A DNA stretch of 64,000 nucleotides from Halobacterium sp. KA-4 (GCF_021028995.1 NZ_JAJJZG010000003.1:62001-126000), one strand, 5' to 3'; positions 53,406 through 62,532 are shown, counted from the first letter of the stretch. Made by a program: numbers and translations. The notes: a model not told the origin generated them from the letters alone.

Positions 53406-54062
53406 TCACTCCACGACGGTCCACTCAGTCGGCACGTCCGTGACGCCGCGGACACGGACTTCGCGGTCGCCGTCGTCGTTCAGCCGGACGTCGACGACGC
53501 CGTCGAACAACTGACTGATGGTGTTGATGGTCTGGTCGTCGTGGCTCTCCGGGTCGACGGAGAACACGCCCAGCCAGCCCTGTGACTGTATCTGGCTCGT
53601 GAACACGTGGAGGAACCGGAAGAGCCGCTGGAGGTCGACGTACATCAACAGGGGGGACAGCGAGTCGAAGCCCACGCGGAGCCGGTCGACGCCCGCGTCG
53701 GCGGCGCTGCGCGCGACTTCCGAGAACTCGATGCCCATCCCGGTCAGGTCGCCCGGCGAGGAGACGTAGTGGGTGTTGTCGCCGTTCGTAGCGCTGCCGC
53801 TCTGCGTGCTGACGCAGTCGATGATGCGGAGGAACCGGGGCTCCGCGCCGACCGCGTCAGCGTACTCGTTGGCCACCTCCTCCGCCGGGTCGCGGGCAGT
53901 CACGATGACAGAGCCGTCGCCGTCGGCCTCGCCGCGCTCCAGCAGCGACAGGAGGAGTTCGCGCTTACCAGACATCGCCGGGCCGCTCAACAGGAGGTTC
54001 GTGCCGTCGTCGAACCCCGAAACGAGCCCGGTGGGGAGCACCCCGTCGACGTTGTACGTCAT
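53406..54062 (-). CDS. KaiC/RecA-superfamily ATPase-like protein with altered P-loop
   Basis: A 218-residue RecA-fold protein from ATG 54062. Walker A is GPAMSGKRELLL, with Lys intact but Arg where Ser or Thr normally coordinates Mg. The Walker B-like strand is LRVGFDSLSPLLM. Haloarchaea encode several such RecA-like proteins (DUF7504-type, from memory). It may bind nucleotide without hydrolysing it, acting as a regulator. A cataag sequence on the plus strand (54124-54129), read on the minus strand as cttatg, could be the promoter with a short leader of about 40 bases. ATG 54125 lies in that box and is rejected. Confidence 0.7.
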   Translation of the reverse strand: MTYNVDGVLPTGLVSGFDDGTNLLLSGPAMSGKRELLLSLLERGEADGDGSVIVTARDPAEEVANEYADAVGAEPRFLRIIDCVSTQSGSATNGDNTHYVSSPGDLTGMGIEFSEVARSAADAGVDRLRVGFDSLSPLLMYVDLQRLFRFLHVFTSQIQSQGWLGVFSVDPESHDDQTINTISQLFDGVVDVRLNDDGDREVRVRGVTDVPTEWTVVE

Positions 54063-54259
54063 TTGTACGGGCGAAACCGACGTCACCTCGGCCTGTTCCG
54101 CTTGCTGATAGTTGCACGGAGACACATAAGTATGTGCGGGATAGCGGGCCCCACGCCGGTTTCAACGGTGGATAACGTCCTACTGCGGCAGTACGCCCAC
54201 GTCCGGCGTGCGCGCTCGCTGGCGAGCTATCACTTCCGGGACGTTTCTCGAGGGCGCGG

Positions 54260-55903
54260 TCACGGCGGACCCGCGTGCACGCCCGCAACCTCGTTGAACC
54301 GTGCGACGTCCGCGTCCGCGCCCACCACGACGAGCGCGTCCTCCTCTCGAATCCGGAAGTCGGCGTCGGGCTGGGAGACGACGTCGCCGTTGCGCTGGAC
54401 CGCGACCACCGTACAGCCGGTGCGAGCGCGGACGTCCGCCTCCGCGAGCGTCTGGCCGACGAGCGCCGGTGCCTCGGTGCGCACGACGTCGATTTGCTTG
54501 TCGAGGGCCATCACGTCCTCGTCGAGGATGGTCTGGGCGAGCATCCGGCCGGCGACGGTCGCCAGCGACAGCACGTAGTCCGCGCCCGCCGCGTACAGTT
54601 TGCGGGCGCTCTCGGTGTCGTTCGCCCGGCAGAGAATCTCTACGCGCTCGCTCTCCTCGCGGGCGACGAGCGTGGCGAACACAGTCGAGGTGTCGTCGCC
54701 GAGCGCGAGTACGAGCGCGGTTGCGTCCTCGATGCCCGCGCTGCGTAGCGTCCCGCCCTCTGTGGCGTCCCCGACGACGTCCACGCCGGGGCGGTCCTCA
54801 ATGTCCACGACCGTCGTGTCGATGTCTTCCTCGTCGAGCACCTCGCGGACGGTCGACCCGACCTCGCCGTACCCCGCGACGACGACGTGCTTGTCGCCCT
54901 GTTCGTCGGTGGGCGCGAGCGTGCGCTCCTCGAAGGCTTCGAGGTCGTCCTCGCGTCCGGCGACCAGTAACACGGTGTTGCGCGTGAGTTCGCGGTCGGG
55001 GTCCGGGGAGCCGACGAACTCGCCGGCGAACCACGCGCCGACCGCGTTCACCCCGCCGGGTTCGAGCAGGTCAGTGTCGCCGAGCGTGGCGCCGTCGAGG
55101 TCACTGCCGTACTGGACGGGCATCTCCACGACCTCGAAGTCCTCGCCGATTTCGACCGCGTCCCCGAGCTGCGACGTGATGGTCGTCGTGACGTTGCGCG
55201 CGAGACTGCGCCCGAGAATCTCCCGCGGCCCGAGCACGCGGTCCGCGCCCGCGTATCGGAGGTACTCCGCCAGCGAAGGGTCCTCCACGAAACACACCGT
55301 CTGGACGTCGGGCGCGAGGTCGCCGACGGTCAACGCGATGGTGGCGTTGCGCTCATCGCTCTCGTCAAGGACGACCGTGCGGGCGTCCGCGACGTTCACG
55401 CGTTCGAGACCGCGCTCGGTCTCCGGGTCGCCGTGGACTGCCTGCCAGCCGTCCTCGTACAGCGAGAGTGCGGTGTCGCGGTCGTCGGTGAGGACGACGT
55501 ACTCGACGCCCTGTGCGTCCAGTTCCGCCGCGAGCGTCTCGTCGCGCGCCCCGAACCCGCAGATGACGACGTGGTTTTCGAGGTCGACGCTGCGCGGCGG
55601 CTCGACCTCCAGGCGGTCCTCCATCCATGGCACGACGAACAGCGGCAGCGTCAGGAAAATGAGGAAGACGCCGCTGAGCTGCATCACGACGACCGTAATC
55701 AGCATCACGTTCGACGTCCACGGCGCGTACTCGCCGTACCCAGTGGTGGTGAACGTCTGCCCGACGAATTGGAGGGACTCGACGTAGGTGAGCTCGCGGC
55801 CCTCGAAGAACGCCATCCCGTGCTTGAACGCGACGGTGTACGTCGCCGCGACGGCCACGAGGAGGCCGGCGTACGCGAGCACGCGGCGCTCCTGTCTCGA
55901 CAT
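54260..55903 (-). CDS. Potassium channel with TrkA-N and TrkA-C domains
   Basis: Membrane protein for K+ flux with cytoplasmic nucleotide-binding regulation. It has 547 residues. Two N-terminal spans flank a pore with selectivity sequence TTTGYGEYAP, here the order Thr-Gly-Tyr-Gly. The regulator has two TrkA-N Rossmann domains (VVICGFGARDETLAAELDAQ near 140 and VVVAGYGEVGSTVREVLDEE near 330) and at least one TrkA-C domain near the end. K+ is the main compatible solute of haloarchaea, so control of its flux is expected. The TATA box at 55929 is shared with the divergent DUF4149 gene. Confidence 0.93.
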   Translation of the reverse strand: MSRQERRVLAYAGLLVAVAATYTVAFKHGMAFFEGRELTYVESLQFVGQTFTTTGYGEYAPWTSNVMLITVVVMQLSGVFLIFLTLPLFVVPWMEDRLEVEPPRSVDLENHVVICGFGARDETLAAELDAQGVEYVVLTDDRDTALSLYEDGWQAVHGDPETERGLERVNVADARTVVLDESDERNATIALTVGDLAPDVQTVCFVEDPSLAEYLRYAGADRVLGPREILGRSLARNVTTTITSQLGDAVEIGEDFEVVEMPVQYGSDLDGATLGDTDLLEPGGVNAVGAWFAGEFVGSPDPDRELTRNTVLLVAGREDDLEAFEERTLAPTDEQGDKHVVVAGYGEVGSTVREVLDEEDIDTTVVDIEDRPGVDVVGDATEGGTLRSAGIEDATALVLALGDDTSTVFATLVAREESERVEILCRANDTESARKLYAAGADYVLSLATVAGRMLAQTILDEDVMALDKQIDVVRTEAPALVGQTLAEADVRARTGCTVVAVQRNGDVVSQPDADFRIREEDALVVVGADADVARFNEVAGVHAGPP

Positions 55904-55928
55904 CGCTGTGAGGTACCCGTGCACTGGA

Positions 55929-55935
55929 CTTAAAA
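55929..55935. promoter_or_regulatory. Shared TATA-like element between K+ channel and DUF4149 gene
   Basis: The sequence cttaaaa (plus strand) reads ttttaag on the minus strand, 26-32 nt before the channel start codon at 55903. On the plus strand it is about 40 nt before ATG 55974. It is probably the channel promoter, perhaps used in both directions. Confidence 0.45.
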
Positions 55936-55973
55936 CCCGAACGTTGAGAGGGGTGGCCGCCGAGGTGGTGGAC

Positions 55974-56390
55974 ATGAGTCTCGTCTCGCTCGTCGTGCAC
56001 GCCGCGCTCGGCATATGGCTCGGCAGCATCGTCTTCTTCTCGTTCGTCGCCGCGCCCGCGCTGTTCGACGAACTCGGCGAGGAGCGCGCCGGCGACGCGG
56101 TCAACGTCGTCTTCCCGCGCTACTACTCGTTCGGCATCTGGATGGGCACAGTCGTGCTTGTCGTGTGGGCGCTCGGCCCGACCGTCGCCAACGTCGCCGA
56201 GCCGCCGCTGATTGCGGACGTCGGCGTCGTGGCGGCGTTCCTCGCGAACCTCTACGCGCGCTACCAGCTGATTCCGAAGATGGAGGCCGCCGGCGCCGAC
56301 GCGTTCGCGCGCTACCACAAGCAGTCCGTCGGCCTGAACCTCGTCGCGCTCGTGGGGCTCGCCGCCGCGTTCGCCGTGCTCCACCTGTAA
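55974..56390 (+). CDS. DUF4149/TMEM205-like membrane protein
   Basis: A 138-residue protein with four hydrophobic segments. The conserved start ALGIWLGSIVFFSFVAAPALF and VNVVFPRYYSFGIWMGTVVL match the DUF4149 family, which includes eukaryotic TMEM205, linked to cisplatin resistance in human cells. Function in archaea unknown. ATG 55974 is preferred, since it puts the first span near the N-terminus. It is divergent from the K+ channel and followed by the copper ATPase after 109 bases. Confidence 0.83.
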   Translation: MSLVSLVVHAALGIWLGSIVFFSFVAAPALFDELGEERAGDAVNVVFPRYYSFGIWMGTVVLVVWALGPTVANVAEPPLIADVGVVAAFLANLYARYQLIPKMEAAGADAFARYHKQSVGLNLVALVGLAAAFAVLHL

Positions 56391-56499
56391 GTCGCGCACC
56401 AGATCCGACCAGTCGCTTTGGATTCGAAGGTTCGGGCGATTTCTTAGTTTGCTTCCGAAGGGACAACTCGCTTGAACGATTAGACCGTACTAGTTCCCA

Positions 56500-59091
56500 A
56501 TGACAGAGCGACGAGTCCACATCGACGTCTCGGGGATGACGTGCGCGAACTGCGCGTCCACCGTGTCGGACGCGGTTACGTCCCTCGACGGCGTCCACGA
56601 CGCCGACGTGAATTTCGCGACGGACGGCGGCGCTGTCGAGTACGACGCCGACGAGGTGTCGCTGGCCGAAATCTACGCGGCCATCGAGAACGCCGGCTAC
56701 GACCCCGTCGACGATGACCGGACGATTTCGGTGACGGACATGTCGTGCGCGAACTGCGCGACGACCATCGAGGACGCCGTCGGCGACGTACCGGGAGTAA
56801 TCTCGGTGGACGCGAACTACGCCACCGACGAGGTCAGCGTCCGCTACAACCCCGCGGAGGTGGACTTCGACGACATCTACGCCGCTATCGAAGAGGCGGG
56901 CTACACGCCCGTCCGCGAGGAGAGCGGGGAGGACGGCGAGAGCACCGACGACAGACGGAGTGCCGCCGACGCAGCGCGCGAGGCCGAGACCCGCCGCCAG
57001 CGCAACCTCACGCTGTTTGGCGCGCTGCTGTCCGTGCCGCTGTTGTTCTTCGTCGTGGAGACCCACCTCCTCGGCGGCGGTATTCTCCCGGAGACCGTCT
57101 TCGGCGCGCGCTTCGGCTGGGTGGAGTTCCTGCTCGCGACGCCGGTCTACGCCGTGCTCGGCCGCGAGTTCCTGGAGAACTCCTACAAGGCGCTCGTGAA
57201 GAACCGGACCGCGAACATGGACGTGCTCATCGCGCTTGGCTCGACGACCGCATACGGCTACTCGGTCGTCGCACTGCTCGGTATCCTCCCGGAGGCGGGC
57301 CTGTACTTCGACACGGCCGCGCTCATCCTCGTGTTCATCACGCTCGGGAACTATCTCGAAGCGCGCTCGAAGAGCCAGGCCAGCGACGCCCTCCGGAAGC
57401 TGCTGGAGATGGAGGCCGACACCGCGACCGTCGTTCGCGAGGACGGCAGCGAAGAAGAGATTCCGCTCTCCGAGGTCGAGGTCGGCGACCGGATGAAGGT
57501 GCGGCCCGGCGAGAAGATTCCCACTGACGGCGTGGTTGTCAAGGGGGAGTCCGCGGTCGACGAGTCGATGGTCACTGGCGAGTCGGTGCCGGTCTCGAAG
57601 GAGCCCGGCGACGAGGTGGTCGGCTCCACGGTCAACGAGAACGGCGTGCTCGTCGTGGAGGCGACGAAGGTCGGCGAGGACACGGCCATCCAGCAAATCG
57701 TCCAGACGGTCAAGGAGGCCCAGTCGCGCCAGCCCGAGATTCAGAACGTCGCCGACCGCATCTCCGCGTACTTCGTGCCCGCGGTCATCGCCAACGCCGT
57801 CTTCTGGGCAGTCGTCTGGTACGCGTTCCCCGACGCGCTGGCAGGCGTCGTCGGCGCGCTCCCGTTGTGGGGCGTCGTGGTCGGCGGACCAGCGGCAGTG
57901 GGTGTCTTCGAGTTCAGCGTCGTCGTGTTCGCGTCAGCGGTGCTCATCGCGTGCCCCTGCGCGCTCGGGCTCGCGACGCCCGCGGCGACGATGGTCGGCA
58001 CGAGCATCGGCGCACAGAACGGCGTCCTGTTCAAGGGTGGCGACGTCTTGGAGCGCGTCCGCGACGTCGACACGGTCGTCTTCGACAAGACGGGCACGCT
58101 CACCACCGGCGAGATGGAACTGACCGACGTCGTCGCCATCTCGGACGAGGAGCACGCGGCCCCGGACGGCGGCGAGCTCGCGGCGCCCGAATCCGGAGCG
58201 GCGGGCGACGAGTCGTTCATCCTCCGGTTGGCAGCAGCCGCCGAATCCGGCAGCGAGCACCCGCTCGGTCAGGCAATCGTCGATGGCGCACGCGAGCGCG
58301 GCGTCGACGTCGGCGACGCCGAGGACTTCGAGAACGTCCCCGGACAGGGCGTGAAGGCGACCGTTGACGGACGCGAAGTGCTCGTCGGCAACCGGAAACT
58401 CCTCGAGGACGCGGGCGTCGACGTCGCGCCTGCGGAAGCCGAGATGGAGCGCCTCGAACGCGAGGGGAAGACCGCGATGCTGGTCGCCGTCGATGGCCGC
58501 GTCGCGGGCGTCGTCGCGGACGCCGACACCGTCAAGGAGAGTTCCGCACGCGCTGTCTCCGAACTCCGCGAGCGCGGCGTCGACGTCCACGTCATCACGG
58601 GCGACAACGAGCGCACCGCGCGTGCCGTCGCCGAGCAGGTCGGGGTCGATCCCGATAACGTTCGCGCGGGCGTACTCCCCGACGAGAAGGCCGACGCCGT
58701 CGACGACATTCAGGCGGACGGCACGCAGGCGATGATGGTCGGGGACGGCGTCAACGACGCGCCCGCGCTCGCGACGGCGTACGTCGGGGTCGCCATCGGC
58801 TCCGGGACGGACGTCGCCATCGAGGCCGCGGACGTCACGCTGATGCGCGACGACCCCTACGACGTCGTGAAGGCCATCCGCGTCAGCGAGGGGACGCTCT
58901 CGAAAATCAAGCAGAACCTCTTCTGGGCGCTGGGCTACAACACCGCGATGATTCCGCTGGCGTCGCTGGGGCTGCTCCAACCGGTCCTGGCGGCGGTCGC
59001 GATGGCCATCTCAAGCGTCAGCGTGCTCACGAACAGTCTGCTGTTCAGGCGATACACGCCAGACGAGGACTATCGGCTGTTCGGCCGGTAG
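56500..59091 (+). CDS. copA: Copper-exporting P1B-type ATPase
   Basis: P-type ATPase that pumps Cu(I) out of the cell. It has 863 residues. Two N-terminal heavy-metal domains carry MTCANCAST and MSCANCATT with CxxC. The intramembrane metal site is [12 protein letters not shown]. The phosphorylation motif is [11 protein letters not shown] and the hinge is [13 protein letters not shown]. Eight spans are expected. The next gene encodes a copper chaperone of the CopZ type (80 bases downstream), and a PadR regulator lies just beyond, so this is a copper-homeostasis cluster. A gcttgaac box 30 nt before the ATG may be the promoter. Confidence 0.96.
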   Translation: MTERRVHIDVSGMTCANCASTVSDAVTSLDGVHDADVNFATDGGAVEYDADEVSLAEIYAAIENAGYDPVDDDRTISVTDMSCANCATTIEDAVGDVPGVISVDANYATDEVSVRYNPAEVDFDDIYAAIEEAGYTPVREESGEDGESTDDRRSAADAAREAETRRQRNLTLFGALLSVPLLFFVVETHLLGGGILPETVFGARFGWVEFLLATPVYAVLGREFLENSYKALVKNRTANMDVLIALGSTTAYGYSVVALLGILPEAGLYFDTAALILVFITLGNYLEARSKSQASDALRKLLEMEADTATVVREDGSEEEIPLSEVEVGDRMKVRPGEKIPTDGVVVKGESAVDESMVTGESVPVSKEPGDEVVGSTVNENGVLVVEATKVGEDTAIQQIVQTVKEAQSRQPEIQNVADRISAYFVPAVIANAVFWAVVWYAFPDALAGVVGALPLWGVVVGGPAAVGVFEFSVVVFASAVLIACPCALGLATPAATMVGTSIGAQNGVLFKGGDVLERVRDVDTVVFDKTGTLTTGEMELTDVVAISDEEHAAPDGGELAAPESGAAGDESFILRLAAAAESGSEHPLGQAIVDGARERGVDVGDAEDFENVPGQGVKATVDGREVLVGNRKLLEDAGVDVAPAEAEMERLEREGKTAMLVAVDGRVAGVVADADTVKESSARAVSELRERGVDVHVITGDNERTARAVAEQVGVDPDNVRAGVLPDEKADAVDDIQADGTQAMMVGDGVNDAPALATAYVGVAIGSGTDVAIEAADVTLMRDDPYDVVKAIRVSEGTLSKIKQNLFWALGYNTAMIPLASLGLLQPVLAAVAMAISSVSVLTNSLLFRRYTPDEDYRLFGR

Positions 59092-59171
59092 CAGACGCCG
59101 CCAAGGTTCTTCCGCCGCTCTCGCGGGAAGCCGAAAAACCCTAGCCGGCGGGTCGTGTACGTGCTGTCGAC

Positions 59172-59375
59172 ATGACGACGACACTTACCGTCGAAGGCAT
59201 GGGATGTGAGGGCTGCGAGGACATCGTCGAGAACGCGCTGTCCGGCGTGGCCGGCGTCGAGGAGGCAACCGCGGACCACGAGGAAGGCGTCGCGACCGTC
59301 GAGGGCGACGCCGACGTCGAGGACCTCGTGGAGTCGGTAGAGTTCGCGGGCTACGAAGCGGCGCTCGCCGACTGA
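59172..59375 (+). CDS. copZ: CopZ-like copper chaperone (HMA domain)
   Basis: A 67-residue heavy-metal-associated domain carrying copper to CopA. The metal motif is GMGCEGCED near residue 9, the usual CxxC. It lies 80 bases after copA on the same strand. The protein is acidic even for its class, typical of haloarchaea. A CopZ gene directly behind copA is a common order in prokaryotes. Confidence 0.92.
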   Translation: MTTTLTVEGMGCEGCEDIVENALSGVAGVEEATADHEEGVATVEGDADVEDLVESVEFAGYEAALAD

Positions 59376-59401
59376 CTGTAGTTAACTTCCCGGCGAAATA
59401 G

Positions 59402-59410
59402 TTATAATTT
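59402..59410 (+). promoter_or_regulatory. TATA-like element of the PadR regulator gene
   Basis: The AT-rich ttataattt ends 21 nt and starts 29 nt before ATG 59431. It supports this start over the in-frame GTG at 59419. Confidence 0.5.
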
Positions 59411-59430
59411 TACGAAGAGTGAGACCGTCT

Positions 59431-59733
59431 ATGGGACAGCGTGACGAGACGACGGGCTTCCAGCGGGACATCCTCTGCGTGCTCTGCGGGCTCGACGACC
59501 CGAAGGGCATGGAGATTCAATCGGAACTCGAATCGTATTACGGCTCGGAGGTGTTGCACGCCCGCGTCTACCAGAACCTCGACTCGCTGGCCGAGCGCGG
59601 CCTCGTCGAGAAGGGCGAACGCGACTCCCGGACGAACTACTACCGCATCACGGACGCGGGCCGCGACGCCGTCCAGGACGTCCTCGCGTGGAAGCGCACG
59701 TACACCGAAGACGTCCACGCGGACACCGTGTAG
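59431..59733 (+). CDS. PadR-family transcriptional regulator
   Basis: A 100-residue winged-helix repressor-like protein. Helix 1 is FQRDILCVLCGLDDPKGMEI, the recognition region SELESYYGSEVLHARVYQNLD and the wing GLVEKGERDSRTNYYRITDAG. It ends WKRTYTEDVHADTV. A Cys pair (ILCVLCG) near residue 16 could sense metal or redox. It is 55 bases after copZ and may control the copper genes, though there is no direct proof. PadR proteins are usually repressors released by a ligand. Confidence 0.83.
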   Translation: MGQRDETTGFQRDILCVLCGLDDPKGMEIQSELESYYGSEVLHARVYQNLDSLAERGLVEKGERDSRTNYYRITDAGRDAVQDVLAWKRTYTEDVHADTV

Positions 59734-59809
59734 CGGCCCGGCCATCCTCGCGCCGTACCGCATACTCGCCCGGAATAGCGTCGCGTTTCCCCGCCACGAA
59801 TACGGGGCG

Positions 59810-59845
59810 GTTACCCAACGGTAACTGGCTCACACCTCCGTTACC
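59810..59845 (+). promoter_or_regulatory. Candidate operator: GTTACC palindrome plus third half-site
   Basis: A perfect inverted repeat GTTACC-caac-GGTAAC (59810-59825) is followed by a third half-site GTTACC at 59840-59845. A TATA-like ctaaag at 59851-59856 lies 27-32 nt before ATG 59883. The operator just upstream of the TATA box suits autoregulation by the winged-helix protein encoded at 59883. Confidence 0.45.
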
Positions 59846-59882
59846 GAGCGCTAAAGGGGGTGGCGTCCCCACTGTATAGTAG

Positions 59883-60164
59883 ATGACGACGACCGACGAA
59901 CTCGTTCAGGACCTACCCCCGAGTGCGAAGCTCGTGCTGAAAGTACTGGAGTACAACGGCGGACTCACACAGAAGCAAATCGTCGAGAACTCCCGGCTCT
60001 CCCAGCGCACGGTCCGGGACGCCCTCGACCGCCTCCAAGACGCGGACGTCGTAGAGAAGGACATCTACATCCCGGACGCCCGGCAGAACCTCTACCGACT
60101 CTCCATCGACGAGAGCGAGGAGGATGTCGAACAGGAAGCGGAAGCCGAAGCCGTTCTCGACTAG
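59883..60164 (+). CDS. Small winged-helix regulator (MarR-like)
   Basis: A 93-residue protein. The winged helix has SAKLVLKVLEYNGGLTQKQI, ENSRLSQRTVRDALDRLQDA and a wing KDIYIPDARQNLYRLS, followed by an acidic tail. Short haloarchaeal MarR-type regulators look like this. The three GTTACC half-sites upstream fit autoregulation. It is not in the same strand-coupled unit as the HxlR gene, which is convergent. Confidence 0.75.
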   Translation: MTTTDELVQDLPPSAKLVLKVLEYNGGLTQKQIVENSRLSQRTVRDALDRLQDADVVEKDIYIPDARQNLYRLSIDESEEDVEQEAEAEAVLD

Positions 60165-60230
60165 CGGTTCCTCCGGTCGTCGCGTTTCGATACGTTCGGA
60201 GCAACAGGTTTTTTCGCCCGTTCGCGACGC

Positions 60231-60602
60231 TCAGACGAGCGACGCCGCTTCTTCGTCGACCGGTTCGAGGTGTTCGTTCCCCCAGTTTTCGAGCGCGGTC
60301 ACGACCGGTTCCAGCGACTCGCCGAGTTCAGTGAGCGCGTACTCGACGCGGACGGGTTTCTCGCTGACGATGGTCCGGGAGACGACCTGCTTCTCCTCGA
60401 GGTCGTCGAGGCTCTCGGAGAGCACCTTGCTGGAGATGCCGTCGACTTCCTCCTGGAGGGCGTTGAAGCCGAGCGGGCCGCGCGTGAGCAGCCGGTGGAT
60501 GATGACCGGGTGCCACTTCTTCCCGACGAGGGAGGCCGTCGCGGTAATCGAACACCAGCCGTCCCCGGGACACCACGCGGGCAACTGCTCGGTATCGCTC
60601 AT
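60231..60602 (-). CDS. HxlR-family transcriptional regulator
   Basis: A 123-residue winged-helix regulator from ATG 60602. The N-terminus has WCPGDGWCSITATASLVG, two Cys that could sense thiol or quinone stress as in bacterial YodB/HypR. The core is GKKWHPVIIHRLLTRGPLGF, the recognition helix GISSKVLSESLDDLEEKQVV and the wing TIVSEKPVRVEYALTELGES. A ccttaact box on the minus strand (plus 60627-60634) is 25-32 nt before the start. It is convergent with the small winged-helix gene at 59883. Confidence 0.83.
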   Translation of the reverse strand: MSDTEQLPAWCPGDGWCSITATASLVGKKWHPVIIHRLLTRGPLGFNALQEEVDGISSKVLSESLDDLEEKQVVSRTIVSEKPVRVEYALTELGESLEPVVTALENWGNEHLEPVDEEAASLV

Positions 60603-60631
60603 GTCTCCCAGTAGGGGTGACCGCCAGTTAA

Positions 60632-60649
60632 GGCTACCTAACGATAGCC
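60632..60649 (-). promoter_or_regulatory. Inverted repeat at the HxlR gene promoter
   Basis: ggcta, 8 bases, tagcc is a perfect 5-bp inverted repeat. It abuts the upstream side of the TATA box of the HxlR gene and could be its own binding site. Confidence 0.3.
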
Positions 60650-60692
60650 CCTTACGTAATCGTAATCGGCTCCGCGGGGCCACGTGGCCCAC

Positions 60693-60962
60693 TCACTCCT
60701 CGCCGCGCCCGAATGGCGAGAGCCCCTTCCATCCCGTGAGTGTGCCGATATCGTCGACGACGTCCGCGAGCGCGCCACGAGTTCGCTCCTCGCCGACAAC
60801 CCACTCGCCGTCGCGCTCGATGGCCTCGAAGGCCCGCTCGTTCGTCTCGTCGAAGTAGATGGGGACGCCCGTCGCGTCGACGCCGACGAGCCGCGCGCCC
60901 TCGACGTGTTCGGGGACGTCGGTGAGCGGGTCCGTCGGCGCGTCCGGGTTGATGCCTGCCAT
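60693..60962 (-). CDS. Small conserved haloarchaeal protein
   Basis: An 89-residue acidic protein from ATG 60962 (MAGINPDAPTDPLTDVPEHV). It has GVPIYFDETNERAFEAIERD in the middle and ends GWKGLSPFGRGEE. No membrane span, Cys motif or signal is visible. An upstream in-frame start at 61061 would add an unlikely Arg/Ser-rich extension and is rejected. The photolyase gene is 55 bases upstream on the same strand, so both may be in one transcript. No family recognised. Confidence 0.65.
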   Translation of the reverse strand: MAGINPDAPTDPLTDVPEHVEGARLVGVDATGVPIYFDETNERAFEAIERDGEWVVGEERTRGALADVVDDIGTLTGWKGLSPFGRGEE

Positions 60963-61017
60963 GGTCGACGTGAGCGCCGCCCCGCCTATGAACGCGGTGG
61001 CCGAATCAGCCGAGGGC

Positions 61018-62532
61018 TCAGAGGTCCTCGGACTCCGCGAGCGAACGAACTTCGTCGGCACGCTCGCGAATCGCCGCGAGGTCGCCGGCGTCGCGCTTGT
61101 CGTCGATATGGCCGTACACCAGTCCCATGCGGTGGTTCGCGCGGAGGTCGTCCTCGTGCTCGGCGAGGAAGTCCCAGTAGAGGCTGTTGAATGGGCAGGC
61201 GTCGGGCCCGGTCGTGCTGTCGGGGTCGTACCGGCAGCCCGCGCAGAAGTCGCTCATGCGGTCGACGTAGTTCGCGGACGCCGCGTACGGCTTCGTCGTG
61301 AACGCCGCGGTGCCGAACGACCCCATGCCGACGACGTTCGGCGTGACGACCCAGTGGAAGGCGTCCACGAACCCGCCGTAGAACCACTCGTTGAGCGCCT
61401 GTGGGCTGGTGCCGTACAGCAGCGCGAAGTTCGACAACACCATCAGCCGCTCGATGTGGTGGGTGTAGCCGCGGTCGTGGACGCGCCCGACGGCGGACCC
61501 GACGCAGACCATTTCGGTCGCGTCCGGGTCCCAGTACAGCGGCGGCAGGTCGCGGGACTGGTCGAGTTGGTTCGCGTCCGCCAGCGCGGGCATCTCCCGG
61601 CGGTAAACGTGGCGCACGAACTCCCGCCAGCCGACAATCTGGCGGACGAACCCCTCGACGGAGTTCAGCGGGACGTCGTCGCGCTCGCGGTACTCCGAGA
61701 TTGCCGCCTCCACGACTTCCTGCGGCCCGAGCAGACCGACGTTCAGCGCCGACGACAGCAGGCTGTGGTCGAGGTGCCAGTCGTCGACGAGCATCGCGTC
61801 CTCGTAGGGGCCGAACGCCGCGAGCCGACTCTCGAGGAAGTCGTCGAGCGCGCGCTCGGCCTGCTCGCGGGTCACCGGCCAGCCGAACCCCTCGGGGTCG
61901 CCCCACGTGTCGACCTCCGCGCTGACCCATTCCCGGACTTCGGGGACGTGCTCGCCGTACTCGAAGTCGGGGAGTGACGGGCTCTCGTAGTCGTCTGGCG
62001 GCGTCTCGCGGTTCTGGTCGTCGTAGTTCCACTCGCCGCCCTCGGGGTCGCCGTCGGTAATCAGGTATCCCGTCTCGCGGCGCATCGAGCGGTAGAACGC
62101 CTCGTGGCTGTAGGCGTCGCCGTCGCGGTTGTCGGCCCACTCGTCGAACGCCGCGGGCGAGCAAAGGAACTGCTCATTCTGGACGACGCGCAGGCTGCCG
62201 CCACGTGCGTCGACGAGTTGCCGAAGGCGGTCGGCGGCACCGTGGGTCACGGGCCGCTGGACGACCAACTCGTCGCCGGGGTGGGCGTCGAAGTACGCGT
62301 CGAGGCCGTCGCCGAAGGAGTCCGCGCGCTCGTAGACGACGTCCACGCCGTCCGCGCGCAGGTCGTCGGCGAGGTTGCGCATCGCGGCGAACACGAGCGT
62401 GAGCTTCTGGGGGTGGTAGCGATGCCGGCGCGCGAAGTCGCTGGCTTCCACGAAGAGGACGCGGTCGGGGTCGTCAGCGAGCGGGCCGCGCTCCCGGGAG
62501 AGTTGGTCGCCGAGCACCCAGGCGGCAGTCAT
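61018..62532 (-). CDS. Cryptochrome/photolyase of the iron-sulfur (FeS-BCP) group
   Basis: Light-dependent DNA repair flavoprotein, likely a (6-4) photolyase like bacterial PhrB, which carries a [4Fe-4S] cluster. It has 504 residues from ATG 62532. The antenna domain starts AAWVLGDQLSRE. The four cluster cysteines are visible in their expected order: EMVCVGS, then DFCAGCRYD, then PDACPFN. The FAD region includes YTHHIERLMVLSNFALL, which matches the HHIERLM signature of the group. Solar DNA damage is heavy in salt ponds, so the role fits. The substrate (6-4 product or CPD) is not provable from sequence. Confidence 0.9.
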   Translation of the reverse strand: MTAAWVLGDQLSRERGPLADDPDRVLFVEASDFARRHRYHPQKLTLVFAAMRNLADDLRADGVDVVYERADSFGDGLDAYFDAHPGDELVVQRPVTHGAADRLRQLVDARGGSLRVVQNEQFLCSPAAFDEWADNRDGDAYSHEAFYRSMRRETGYLITDGDPEGGEWNYDDQNRETPPDDYESPSLPDFEYGEHVPEVREWVSAEVDTWGDPEGFGWPVTREQAERALDDFLESRLAAFGPYEDAMLVDDWHLDHSLLSSALNVGLLGPQEVVEAAISEYRERDDVPLNSVEGFVRQIVGWREFVRHVYRREMPALADANQLDQSRDLPPLYWDPDATEMVCVGSAVGRVHDRGYTHHIERLMVLSNFALLYGTSPQALNEWFYGGFVDAFHWVVTPNVVGMGSFGTAAFTTKPYAASANYVDRMSDFCAGCRYDPDSTTGPDACPFNSLYWDFLAEHEDDLRANHRMGLVYGHIDDKRDAGDLAAIRERADEVRSLAESEDL

